Assembly: GCA_000320545.1 (NCBI GenBank)
Contig: ADNK01001699.1
Location: 60,001-124,000, forward strand
Direction: 5' to 3'
DNA length: 64,000 nt
Origin: Bigelowiella natans CCMP2755
Lineage: Eukaryota > Cercozoa > Chlorarachniophyceae
Shown: in pieces, positions 50,913-60,414 of the stretch
Position numbering within the stretch: the first letter of the stretch is position 1
Layout of the letters: each line of letters opens with the position of its first letter
Made by a program: the position numbers and the translations under genes
The notes under the pieces: model-generated
The model's input: the letters and a program-made list of their open reading frames with translations, nothing else
Databases searched by the model: none
Told to the model about the DNA's origin: nothing

Positions 50913-52051
50913 TCAACGTTTAGCATCAACACTTTGTTCCGTCTGCTGATAGGTATTTTTCTTTTTCCCAATTATCATCTCTCCCCTTCGAACCAGTCTG
51001 GACTTGCGAGCTTTTGGGAAAATTTTTTGATTTAATGGCCCCATCACAGCACGTTGAAAGCATTTTTGAGACCCGAATCTAACAGGTAATCTATTCTTTG
51101 GAAACTTTTTCGTAAGATGAGGAAAAACTCTAACCAATTTCGTGTCAAAAGAATAGTATTTGCTGTGGTCTTCCTTGAACAACACGCAAAGGATGGCCAT
51201 TTCTGAATGTGTCAATGCATTGGGACTTCTTCTCCTCAGTATCTCAAGAGTCTTCTCTGGTTTGCTTTGATGACAAATTGAGTTCTTAATCCATTGGTTT
51301 TCATCCCAAAGGATCATTGCAACATCGAACATGGATGTTAATAATTCTTCAATTTTTATTACTTCTCCTGACTTCCTTGTTCTCAAAGAATGCAGCAGTT
51401 TCAGTCTGTTTCCAGAATGATTCGTTGCATCTTTAATCAGTTTGGAACGAAGCCCGTTTAGATTGGAGAGTAAATCCTTCACCATAGAGTACCATAAAGT
51501 GGGCTTCCGCGTTGAACGACGTTGTCCTTTAATTCTACGCACAGTGGCAGTAGATTGTGGTCGTGATATTTGCATGTTTCGAGATGTGGACAACGATTTA
51601 TATGCACGACTTGTACCACACAGTAACGGAAATGATCTTCGCATCTCGCCCATGAGGCATTTCGGGTTTGATGAATTTTTCCCTATCTTCTTTTCGGGAA
51701 GACTTATGTTGCTGCTTCCCTTCATTATAAATTGCTCTCTCAGAGCTCCGATGGCATGCAGCCGCTAATTATTGTAGCAGGGACATGTTAGGCAACATGT
51801 TGAGATCTACACGAAGGTGTCAACAGTAATTAGAAGATAACTCGAGATAAGGTGGTGAAGGTACTGTTTAATTTTATTCTAAAGCGTCGTAAGCGAATGC
51901 TCAATTTCACAACCTCGTGTGCCTTTTTCCTCCACTCAGCTTGCTCCTCTTCGATCAAAATCTGTTTTTGTTCGATTTGACTTGGGTAGACTCGAAGATG
52001 CTCTGGCAAATTTTTATTGATTTGATCCAGAGCACTCTCCATTTGATCCAT
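50913..52051 (-). CDS. Unrecognised basic protein, about 329 residues, two exons
   Basis: Exon 1 is 52051-51914 (starting MDQMESALDQINKNLPEHLR) and exon 2 is 51764-50913. The donor is GAG/GTTGTG and the acceptor ATTAG, both in phase 0. The N-terminal 70 residues are helical and charged (QKQILIEEEQAEWRKKAHE), possibly coiled coil. The rest is strongly basic with clusters such as KGQRRSTRK, EILRRRSPN and KARKSRLVRR, suggesting nucleic-acid or microtubule binding, but that is inference. There is no recognisable domain. The gene is convergent with the dynein light chain and divergent from Rpn10. Confidence 0.55.
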
Positions 52052-53267
52052 TTGGAGATTCTCCTCCTCTCCTCTAATTCTGGTGAATGTTCGGTTTTTA
52101 TGTTGGTAGGGGCACTGCTGTTACATACATGACGACAACAGATACGACGACAACCATTAGATCTACGAGTAGTTAGATCTGGAACAGGAAAGATAAATAA
52201 TAATTTAAGTATTTCATCGTATAAATTCGAGAAAGTTATAATTAGGAGGAATTATTGTTGTTGATGTTGCTTCAACATGGCAACGCCGTTGAACAGCACC
52301 GACCGAAACAAACCTCTATTGGTTTTTATCAAAAGGTTCACTTTCAGAAGAGATGTCGTAGCTGGATAATCAATGGTGTGACAGCAGATTGACTACCGTA
52401 AGTTTAGCTCTTATTTGTCACCCCTGGTTACACTCAATTCGTGTTTTTGCCGAAAAAGTTACATGTCACCCCAAATTTGAGATCGCCTGAGTTTAGTTGT
52501 CGGTGAATTTCCGAAGAAAAATTGCCCATTTTGAACCATCTTTAAAATGTTCTTTCGAAACTTTTCGTCTTAATTTTTTACTTGTTTTTGGGAAGTGTGC
52601 ATATTTTCGTAAGATCCGTATGGACACCGTAGGGACAGGAAATATCGTAGCGAGATCTGGACAGTTTTTCTTAGATGTTTTAGGGTGCGAGATTCCCCAT
52701 TCCATGAAAAAGAAACGTGAAAAGTGTGCACATTTTCGCAAGGGGCAGATACGCCGTAGGAACATGCATCGTAGGAACAGGAAATATCGTAGCGAGCTCT
52801 GGACAGTTTTTCTTAGATGTTTTTGGGTGTGAGATTCCCCATTCCACGAAAAAGAAACCATGTGAAAAGTTACATGTCACCCTGTTCTAAATCGATCTGT
52901 CAAAGTTACATGTCACCTGTTCTAAATCGATTTGTCAGTTTAACGCAAAAGTTACATATCACCCGTTTTTGGGTGACAAATAAGAGCTAAACTTACGGTA
53001 AATAGGAATGAAATTAGTTAAAAATGGTGGCGATTTTCCCAGATTCTTCCATCATCTGGAAAATTTCATTTGTCAGAATAGAGATCATAAAATTAGTCTC
53101 CATCACATACCTACGACAATACTTTCTTGAGCGGGATTACAAGGAAGGCCGAGCGCAATTTACTCGCCATCCTCCCAGGTGTAGAAGAAGCAGCCAGCCT
53201 CTCCTTCAAGCTCTTCAACCCTTCGACACTGACCCCACCAATTCTAGGAAACCAACTCATTGACACA
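52052..53267. other. Spacer between divergent genes, half filled by a TIR element
   Basis: The 1.2 kb between the unknown minus-strand gene and Rpn10 contains a 607-bp inverted-repeat element at 52394-53000. The remaining 267 bp before the Rpn10 ATG must contain its core promoter and 5' UTR; no motif is distinct enough to call. ORFs inside the element come from its internal repeats. Confidence 0.6.
52394..53000. mobile_element. 607-bp non-autonomous element with perfect 30-bp terminal inverted repeats
   Basis: The left end (52394-52423, starting TACCGTAAGTTTAGC) and right end (52971-53000, ending GCTAAACTTACGGTA) are exact reverse complements over 30 bp. Both outer edges read TA, so a TA target duplication, as with Tc1/mariner and Stowaway-like elements, is possible. 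Inside, GTTACATGTCACC or a one-base variant occurs four times (about 52458, 52869, 52914, 52951), and a block of about 130 bp is duplicated (52593-52720 and 52721-52860). There is no transposase ORF, so it would need a helper in trans. Confidence 0.85.
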
Positions 53268-54754
53268 ATGCCGCTTGAAGCAGTTATGGTTTGGTAAGGG
53301 CACCATTCATTTCACACTGCGCAATCTAGTCTCGATATTTAAACTTCCATGTTCTACTAATTCATCACTTGTGTCTCACACATATCTTACATTAGTATGG
53401 ATAACTCTGAGTACCAGAGAAATGGCGATTACTCTCCGAATCGATTGATTGCTCAACGGGAAACAATCAACCACATAGCTTTGTCGAAGACAGAATCGAA
53501 TATGGAGAGTACTGTTGGTGTTTTAACGATGGCTGGAAAATTGAAAGTATTAGCAGCTCCAACAAGAAATCTTGGGTCCATTATGACAGAGCTTAAGTCT
53601 GTTGGTATGCGTGGAAAGTGTGACCTCCTTGCTGGCATCAAAACTGCGCAGTTGGCCCTTAAAAACAGACAGAACAAGAATCAACACCCTAGAATCATTG
53701 TGTTTGTTGGCAGCCCGATAGAGACAGATATGAAGAAACTCACCAAACTTGGTGCACAGCTCAAGAAAAATAGTTACGCGGTGAGCCAACTTATATTCTA
53801 TTATCTGGACGAGTCTGCATCCTATCTCGTTCTTGTGACTTTTCCCTGATCTTAATCATATTCGAGATTGTTAGTAACAATTCGAAAATTGTTCCTCTCA
53901 CATTACTGAATATATCTCATAGCAGTCGATTTGAATACCTTGTTTGAATAACATTTGCTATCCCAAACGCTAGGTTGATGTAATTAATTTTGGCAAGGAA
54001 AACGCTCAAAATACCAACGTGGAGAAACTTGAGGCGTTCATTAATGCTGTAAACAATGAGGACAATAGCCACCTTGTGAATGTACCTCCTGGTCCTCACA
54101 ACCTCTCAGATATGGTAGCGTCTACTATATTGGGTAGTGTGCCTCAAACAGGGGGTTTTGGTGCATCTGGAACAGGGGGCGGTAACCTTTCAAATGGGGG
54201 GGGTATTGCTGGGGCTGCGGCTGGAGCTGGCGGTGCTGGTGCACAAGACAACACGGAAGAAGCTCTACTAGCATATGCTCTTCGCATATCAATGGAGGAA
54301 GCCCGCGATCGTCAACAGAAACCTGGAGAAAGCAAAGCAGAGAGTTCTAAGATGGAAGAGGAGAAAAAGGAAGAAACGGTGAAGGAAGAGGGTAGCAAGA
54401 TGGAAATAGACAATGTTGGTGACGATGAGATGGATGAAGAGGCTGAACTTGCTGCCGCAATAGCTTTATCTATGGCTGATGAAGATGTTGAAGCTGAAGA
54501 TGATGGTGGTAAAGAAGATGCGGTAGGAGGAGACGCCGATGAAGCTATGCTTTCAGTTCTAAAGGAGGAAAAGTTCATTGAAGACTTGATTGATTCCACT
54601 GGCGTGCAGAAGGATGATATAGATATTCAGAAATTGCTGGATTTCAGCGAAGAGGATGAGGTAGGTCCTTTTATATTTACGTATAATTCCAGAATCTAAA
54701 ATGCCTTTTCAACTTTAGGGTAAGAAAGACGAAGATGAAGAAGGCCGCAAATAG
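53268..54754 (+). CDS. RPN10: 26S proteasome regulatory subunit Rpn10 / PSMD4 (377 residues)
   Basis: Ubiquitin receptor of the proteasome 19S regulatory particle. Exons 53268-53293, 53396-53780, 53974-54660 and 54719-54754 (TAG), all in phase, give 377 residues, the same length as human PSMD4. The first exon encodes only eight residues plus two bases of a split Cys codon. The vWA domain (about 1-190) starts MPLEAVMVCMDNSEY and has NRLIAQRETINHI, TVGVLTMAGK, RIIVFVGSPIE, VDVINFGKEN and LVNVPPGP, matching Rpn10. After a Gly/Ala-rich linker come two ubiquitin-interacting motifs: EEALLAYALRISMEEA (about 230-248) and EEAELAAAIALSMADED (about 292-308). Acidic Lys/Glu stretches separate them and the tail is charged. 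Introns are 58-193 bp and free of microsatellites. Confidence 0.97.
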
Positions 54755-54934
54755 GTGGAAAGACCCAAAATAAGCTACCTAGTTAAAGCACCGGAATCTG
54801 CTAAATATAAGCATTTCTATAAGATTTCAAGATGCTGTGGAGAGTTCAGTAAAATTTCGTAGCATATAAATCAACTGATACACAAGAGATGCATGCCGAC
54901 TCGAAAAGCTGTGCAAGCACATTAGTCCACGTGC

Positions 54935-54974
54935 GCGCGCGGTATAGGGACCTATAGGTCCCTGTACCGCGCGC
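54935..54974. repeat. 40-bp near-perfect palindrome (hairpin)
   Basis: Starting GCGCGCGGTATAGGG and ending CCCTGTACCGCGCGC, the two halves pair over 20 bp with a single T:G mismatch and a TATA centre. It lies 180 bp after the Rpn10 stop codon, at the left edge of the GC-rich block. It is too far for a usual terminator and has no poly-T, so its role is unknown; cruciform extrusion is possible. Confidence 0.85.
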
Positions 54975-55789
54975 TAGCTTACTGCAGTGCAAGCTACGTT
55001 TATTCCGCATCTTGCATGCGCATTGTGGGGTGTTGGCTAGAGCTGGGCACAAACATTTTTTTTCATTTGGAAATGCTTTGCTTTGCTTCTGAACAAGTGT
55101 TTGATTTGAACAAACAATGCCCACATGTCGCGAAACTAGTGTTTGGTTTGTTCAAGTGATGTTCGAACAAGAAGCAGTGTTTGCAAATGTTTTCCTGTGG
55201 AAATCATTTGCAAACGATTTGAAAAATTTGAAATGTTCCCGCGCAGCTGCGCGCGCAAAGCACGACATGACAGACCAAATCGCAATGCATTTGAATGCGC
55301 ATTGTGCAACGTGTGACAAAGGGAACAAACAATCGCACAGGCACAACTTCACAACTCATCGCAGATGGACACAGTTGTTGCGTGGACGCCATGCGCATGC
55401 AGATGTGCAGCATCATGGCGCACACATGCTGCCATTGAAAAGATTTTGTCACTTCATTGCATCCGTCTCATTGTCGCGCCTTCGGTTTGTGCATTCATCG
55501 CTTGCGTGGGAGTTGGCATGCTGTCAATGTCCTTGTTGATTGTCTGAACTTGCTTTGCCTGCATGGCAGCAGGCGCGGTGCGATGATGCGACGCGGCATT
55601 GAAACCATTCGCATGCAGAACGGCCGCAGCCGGGCTGTTGTCCTTGAACTCTTCGTCAAGGCAAGCCACGTGCTTCGGAATGGGTGACGCTGATCGGTCA
55701 GCGTGCCGCGGTGGTGGATCTGAGGTGCTGCGCACGTGTGCAGAAGCACGCGAGTCGCAGGGTTGAAGTTGAGACGCACACGCACTGTT

Positions 55790-55904
55790 GCATGCAACCG
55801 ATTCGTTCTGCATCACGTGCAGCTGTCGATTGTTGCAGCAATGTGCGCCCTCGCATGCAACCGATTCGTTCTGCATCGAGTGCAGCTGTCGATTGTTGCA
55901 GCAT
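55790..55904. repeat. Two copies of a 52-bp unit, 63-bp period
   Basis: Copies at about 55790-55841 and 55853-55904 share GCATGCAACCGATTCGTTCT, then GCATC, and further GTGCAGCTGTCGATTGTTGC, with one or two mismatches. They contain TGCATGC-type palindromes typical of the block. Confidence 0.85.
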
Positions 55905-58303
55905 TGGGCGTGGTGCAATGCGGTCTCGTGTTGAGAACTGAAGTCGCATGAGTCGTTGAGTTGCATTGTTGTTTGGTCCTTGAGTTGCTTTGTCACTTGA
56001 ACGTTTGAGTTCTGATGTCACTTGGTCGTTTGAGTTCTGAGTGTGCTTGGTTGCTTGCTTGTGCAGTTGAGTTCTGATCTCAATGTGTCACTTGGACTTT
56101 TGAGTTCTGACGTCACTTGGACTTTTGAGTTCTGATGAGTTGTGTCTTGATCGTTGTTGCAGGTGCGACGACGCATGGCTTTTCACTTTGCCATGTCGCG
56201 ACATGGCTTTTCACGCTGCCGTGTCGCGATGCGCGAAACTCCTGAGAGACTTCCGCAAAGTGAGTGAGCTTTTCACTTTGCCATGTCGCGACACGCTGAG
56301 CGCCACTTGGCCGTGTCCAACGTGTGCACTTTTGCACGCGGCCTTGTCGGGCCAGCACAAGCCAACAGGGGGCTCGTCGTGGTCGGGCGGCAAACTGCAT
56401 CGTGGCGCCATGATGGACATGGCAATGCACACATGCAATGCATGCATTGCATTGCGTGTCTGCAACACTTGTGACAGACATGGCAATGCACACACATGAC
56501 ATGCATGTTGCATTGCGTGTCCATGATCGCTGTGCTGGCGTGCGCCACATCATGGCCACTCAGGACTCAGGACTCAGCCCCACAGACTCAGGAACTGTTT
56601 TTCTCCACTTTGCAACCTCCAGCTGTGCCTTTCTCGTGTTTGAGAACTTTCCAAAATCTGTCCAACTTTGACAATTTGTTGAGCATCACCAATGCTTCAG
56701 CTGTGTCTGTCGACAATGCACTTCGACGCGCTGTCAGTGTCAAGCCACACAACAAGAAGATGCGTTCGGACTCGACTGACGCAGCTTCAAATCATCACTT
56801 TCCTTTTCATGCCGAGTGATGCTTCTCCAAAGTGGAGCTTCATGCACAAAGATGCATTCTGATGGAAAGTGACAAGCCCTGCGGGTGGGGTTGTCAATTG
56901 CAAATGCAATTTGAAACAGCACTGACATGGCATCTCATTGGTTGTTTCTTTGGTGAAATCAGGGAAGCAAAAGCAATGCAGCATGTTGCAGACACGTGTT
57001 TTTGATTGCTAGTTTGTTGCACCAATGAGAATGAGCTGCGCTCTCGCAAGATGTGCACGATCGCAACAGCAGCTGCTGCACGTGCTGCTGACTAGCTGGC
57101 CCCAGCCAACTGGAGCTAGCTGCAATGAAGTTTCATCAGTGCGAGATGCTGGCGAGATGGCAGCGAGACGGATGCAATGTGATCATCTGTCACTTTTTTC
57201 AATGGTCCGTCACAACCCAGCAATGCACATGCTGGCATGTGCAGTCCAACAGCACCAGAGCAGCAGTGCGCAGCACGTGTGCCAGCGCATGGCGTGGCGG
57301 CTGCGTGCGTGCATGCTGCGCATGCGCAGCACATGCGCCGGCCTAGCTAGCTGGCCTGGTCGCCGTGGCCACGTGGGTGATTTTTCTTCAGAAGTTCACC
57401 GACAACGCAAGCTCAGGCGATCTCAAGTTTGGCTAGCAATGTCGGCAACAATTGGCCACGCTGGACGCATGCAAAAGCTCAATTTTGGTGATTTTCTTGA
57501 AACGTTTCCAAAAACATTTGCAAACATGTTTGATTTGATTTGGTTTGAACAAATGCGAACACTTTGAAAAATCACTTCCAAACACCAAGTGCTTGCAAAC
57601 TTGTGTTTGGTTTGTTCAAGTGCCACTCTGGCTCGTGCTGTGGTCAGTTTGCGACCACCAAGTGCACGCAAGCGCGCATGCACACGGACAAGTGCAAATG
57701 GCAGTGCACGTTGTGCTTTGTCATGTCCAACACTTTCACGTGAGCATGCTCATGCAGGTTCAGGCCATTGTGCCCACATCTCAGTTGGTCACATGGGGGC
57801 ATGTGACGTGAGTTGCACGCCCAGAAACACAGTTCAGGAGGGGGCACACGCAAATGGGAACATCCTTCTCGGTCACTTCCCCAACCGTGGACGTTCCTAG
57901 GAGCACCCTCGGTGTTTTGCTTGCGACAAGGAGTCGGCCTGCGTGTTGCAACGTCATGGGGGAAAATGGCCTGCACTTTCCCTGACGTTTTGGGCAACTT
58001 CAGCTGCGCAGCACGTTGCTGCTGGCTGGCTGGGGACGCTGTGTGCCCAGCACGTGACGTGCATTGGCGCGCAACGCGCTGGTTTGGCATGCTCTGAAAG
58101 ACCCGCAAGCAAGCGGCAAGCTTTGTCCTTTCACGATCTGCTCGTGCACGACCAGCTCGTGTTCCACGTTCAACAGGGTGTCAGTTTTGTGGCACGAAGC
58201 ATTGTCAAAGCATGCATTGCACAGGTTGTGTTGTCAGCGCTGCGCAATGCAACTGCACTGGTGGCGGACGAACTGCGTCAAGTGGACGATCAAGGGAACT
58301 TGA

Positions 58304-58957
58304 TTGGGGCTCAGGGTGAGCCATGGAACCATGCAGAGGAAGCTGAGGGCAAGGAAATCAAGATTGAAAATCCGGAAGTTTCGACGGGTGGCCATGCGTC
58401 ACGGGAAGGTGTCCCAGTGGCTCAGCCCGTGGCTTCTGAACGTTCAAATCATTGAGCTTGGATCGGGCGCCCGGCATTCCCTGACGACGGATGAGGTTCT
58501 GGAGCAGTTTGGTGACCTGACTGTTTCTGCAGGCCGACGAGTTGCAAAGTGTGTTTTGCACTGCGACGGCATTGACAAAGGTGTGAATGACTCAGTCAGA
58601 GTGACAACTGCTGACTTGGAATCGCGGGAGTTCGCACTTCATCGTTGTTTGGACAAGGGAACAACTTTGCGAACTTGGGCCTGCACGATCAAGAAGTGTG
58701 GAGGCCCACATCGTGCTCCGCCAGGCATGGTGGACACGATGGAGCGGAAGGCCAAGCTGCAGCCTTCGGTCCGAGACGTTGCGGGTGCCATCGACTCGTT
58801 TCGACGGCACTGCCCTGTCAAAGGTGAGCTGTGTGTGGCCACTGTGAGCCCGGCACAGTTCCGTGGGAGTGCTCGTGGGCTTTGTGATGAAATCAAAGCA
58901 CACGCTGCTTTGGTCGGCCAAGCCGACTTTTTTAGCAGGCTTGCGGTAGCTGCTTAG
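58304..58957 (+). CDS. Possible protein fragment of unknown family in the GC-rich block
   Basis: An ORF of 217 codons. From about residue 45 it reads like a normal globular protein (HSLTTDEVLEQFGDLTVSAG; AKCVLHCDGIDKGVNDSVRV; MVDTMERKAKLQPSVRDVAG; CDEIKAHAALVGQADFFSRL) with mixed codon use and few low-complexity runs. Upstream, another frame (57943-58455) also looks partly coding (LVFHVQQGVSFVARSIVKAC; DELRQVDDQGNLIGAQGEPW), so the two could be one gene with a small intron or a frameshift near 58400. I recognise no domain. It may be a decayed gene or part of an unrecognised mobile element. Confidence 0.3.
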   Translation: MGLRVSHGTMQRKLRARKSRLKIRKFRRVAMRHGKVSQWLSPWLLNVQIIELGSGARHSLTTDEVLEQFGDLTVSAGRRVAKCVLHCDGIDKGVNDSVRVTTADLESREFALHRCLDKGTTLRTWACTIKKCGGPHRAPPGMVDTMERKAKLQPSVRDVAGAIDSFRRHCPVKGELCVATVSPAQFRGSARGLCDEIKAHAALVGQADFFSRLAVAA

Positions 58958-59083
58958 CTTTTGTGCGCGGGACTGTGCTGATGTCACTGAGTGTCAACAC
59001 GCGGTCCTGTGTGCGTTTGAATTGTGTTGATGACTTGTGACTTGCGCTGCATGCATGTGCGCATTGGGTTCCGGCGCATTCGC

Positions 59084-59253
59084 GAAGATTCTCGAATCTT
59101 CCAGAATTCTCTCGAATTCTCTGGAAGATTCTCGAAGCTTCCGGAATGCTCTCGAAGATTCTGGAAGATTCTCGAATCTTCCGGAATGTTCTCGAAGCTT
59201 CTGGAAGATTCTCGAAGCTTCTCGAAGATTCCCGAAGTTCTGAGAACTTCCAT
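59084..59253. promoter_or_regulatory. Seventeen-unit 10-bp array of the heat-shock-element type
   Basis: GAA recurs exactly every 10 bp at 59084, 59094 and so on to 59244, seventeen times without a slip. Twelve of the seventeen units fit GAAnnTTCnn, the alternating pentamer pattern bound by heat-shock-factor trimers. Whether it is a regulatory site or a satellite that happens to have this unit cannot be told from sequence; there is no annotated gene within 2 kb other than the copia element. Confidence 0.4.
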
Positions 59254-59689
59254 GCGCATGTGCGCAGCGCAGCGTGCAGCACGAGTGGACGTGCGCATGC
59301 TGCGACAGCTCCTTGATCGTGGGTGGCGCGGCCAGACCGCTGACACGCCCCCATGGACGTGGTGACCACGATCAGAGTGCTGATGTGCACGTGCCATTTC
59401 TGCCATGGTGACAGAACTTTTGCACGGTGCTGCACATGGACGCCATTCCCAAAGGTTTCGGAGTCCGAATGGTTGGCAAAATTTTGCCGACCAAACATCG
59501 CACCACCAGACGCCTGAAACTCTGTGCAGAGGCACAAAATTCCCAGGCTTGCAACTGGGCAAGGTGCCATGGGCATGGTGCACTCCGAAATCGGCAGGAA
59601 AAATTCTTGCCTGACTGGGCAAGGTGCCACCATTTCGGTACGAACTGGGACTTGTCCAAAAAATTAATTTTTTAAACGACACCAGTGTG

Positions 59690-59773
59690 CTTCCAGAAAA
59701 AATTCTGGAATCCCTCACGTGCTTCCAGAAAACATTCTGGAACATTCTGGAACATTCTGGAACATTCTGGAAC
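59690..59773. promoter_or_regulatory. Second short heat-shock-element-like array
   Basis: AACATTCTGG is repeated four times head to tail at 59731-59770, which gives GAACATTCTG at 59740, 59750 and 59760, again GAAnnTTCnn. Just upstream, TTCCAGAAAA and ATTCTGGAA words at 59690-59725 extend the pattern less regularly. It is about 440 bp from the first array and 410 bp from the proposed LTR edge. Confidence 0.35.
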
Positions 59774-60180
59774 ACCGATCTGGTTTCCCATAGTCAGGTC
59801 CCCAAATTTAGGAACTTCGATCGACCGTGCTTTTAACTCTTCACCTTGCCCCACCTCTTGTGATGAGGCGAGCTACGTACACGTCCACGTCCCCCAATGG
59901 AGCTCTTCCCTGAGAGACGAAATTGCGGGCTGGGCTCCAAATACTGTTGGCTGGCTGGGTTGCAGCCATGCCAGATCGAGAAGGAATGCCGAAGAGAATA
60001 CAGTCTGCCTTCGTGGGTCTGAAGGCATCATACTCTGGTCATAGCGACATTGTTCTTCCACACCTCCACACAGGGAAGGCAGTTTTTTTCTGTCTTATTT
60101 ATTTTTAATTTCGTAGGTATCTCGTAGTATATAGCCTTATATCTTGTTCTTGTTTTGTAGGTATCCTGTCTTTGTTCCAC

Positions 60181-60265
60181 ATTCGCCCCCATGATTGTGC
60201 AGTGTCTGGAAGACAGACACTGTGCAATTATATAATCCATAGCGTAATTTACATTCGCCCCCATC
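60181..60265 (-). other. Polypurine tract(s) and likely start of the copia 3' LTR
   Basis: On the minus strand, downstream of the polyprotein stop, the motif ATGGGGGCGAATGT occurs twice (about 60253-60265 and 60181-60193). A G/A-rich tract followed by TGT is what precedes a 3' LTR. The second copy leads into TGTGGAACAAAG at 60181, similar to copia LTR starts, and a TATAAGG motif follows about 35 bp later. The LTR would run towards lower coordinates; its far end cannot be fixed because the 5' LTR is outside the window. Confidence 0.5.
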
Positions 60266-60414
60266 GGAGCTGTGCACATAGCTGTGCATATAGTCCATAG
60301 TAAGATACGCAAGGAAAGGTACACACATATAAAGATGTGTGCCATTAAAACCTTGCAGCCTATATGTTCATATGTTGTAGGTTTCTAGATGGACGTGGGG
60401 CTTTTATAGGGCGT

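Larger units (their letters stand above)
54755..60414. other. GC-richer repeat-bearing intergenic block
   Basis: About 5.6 kb between Rpn10 and the copia element. Composition shifts to GCATGC, TGCGCA and GCGCGC words from about 54890 to 59900. It holds a near-perfect 40-bp palindrome, a duplicated 52-bp unit, two copies of a TGTTTGGTTTGTTCAAGTG-bearing segment, alternating GTTTGAGTTCTGA/GTCACTTGG units (55990-56140), TTTTCACTTTGCCATGTCGC copies (56180-56295), and two decamer arrays. One ORF (58304-58957) looks protein-like; the rest do not. The last 350 bp include the 3' end region of the retrotransposon. Confidence 0.6.

Noticed and set aside
54935-54974. Transcription terminator after Rpn10
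   Set aside because: The hairpin is 180 bp past the stop and lacks a T run; this type of terminator is not expected for a eukaryotic protein gene.
55117-57900. Overlapping ORFs of 60-180 codons in all frames of the GC-rich block
   Set aside because: Open frames on every strand and frame here follow from composition; repeats produce the same peptides twice.
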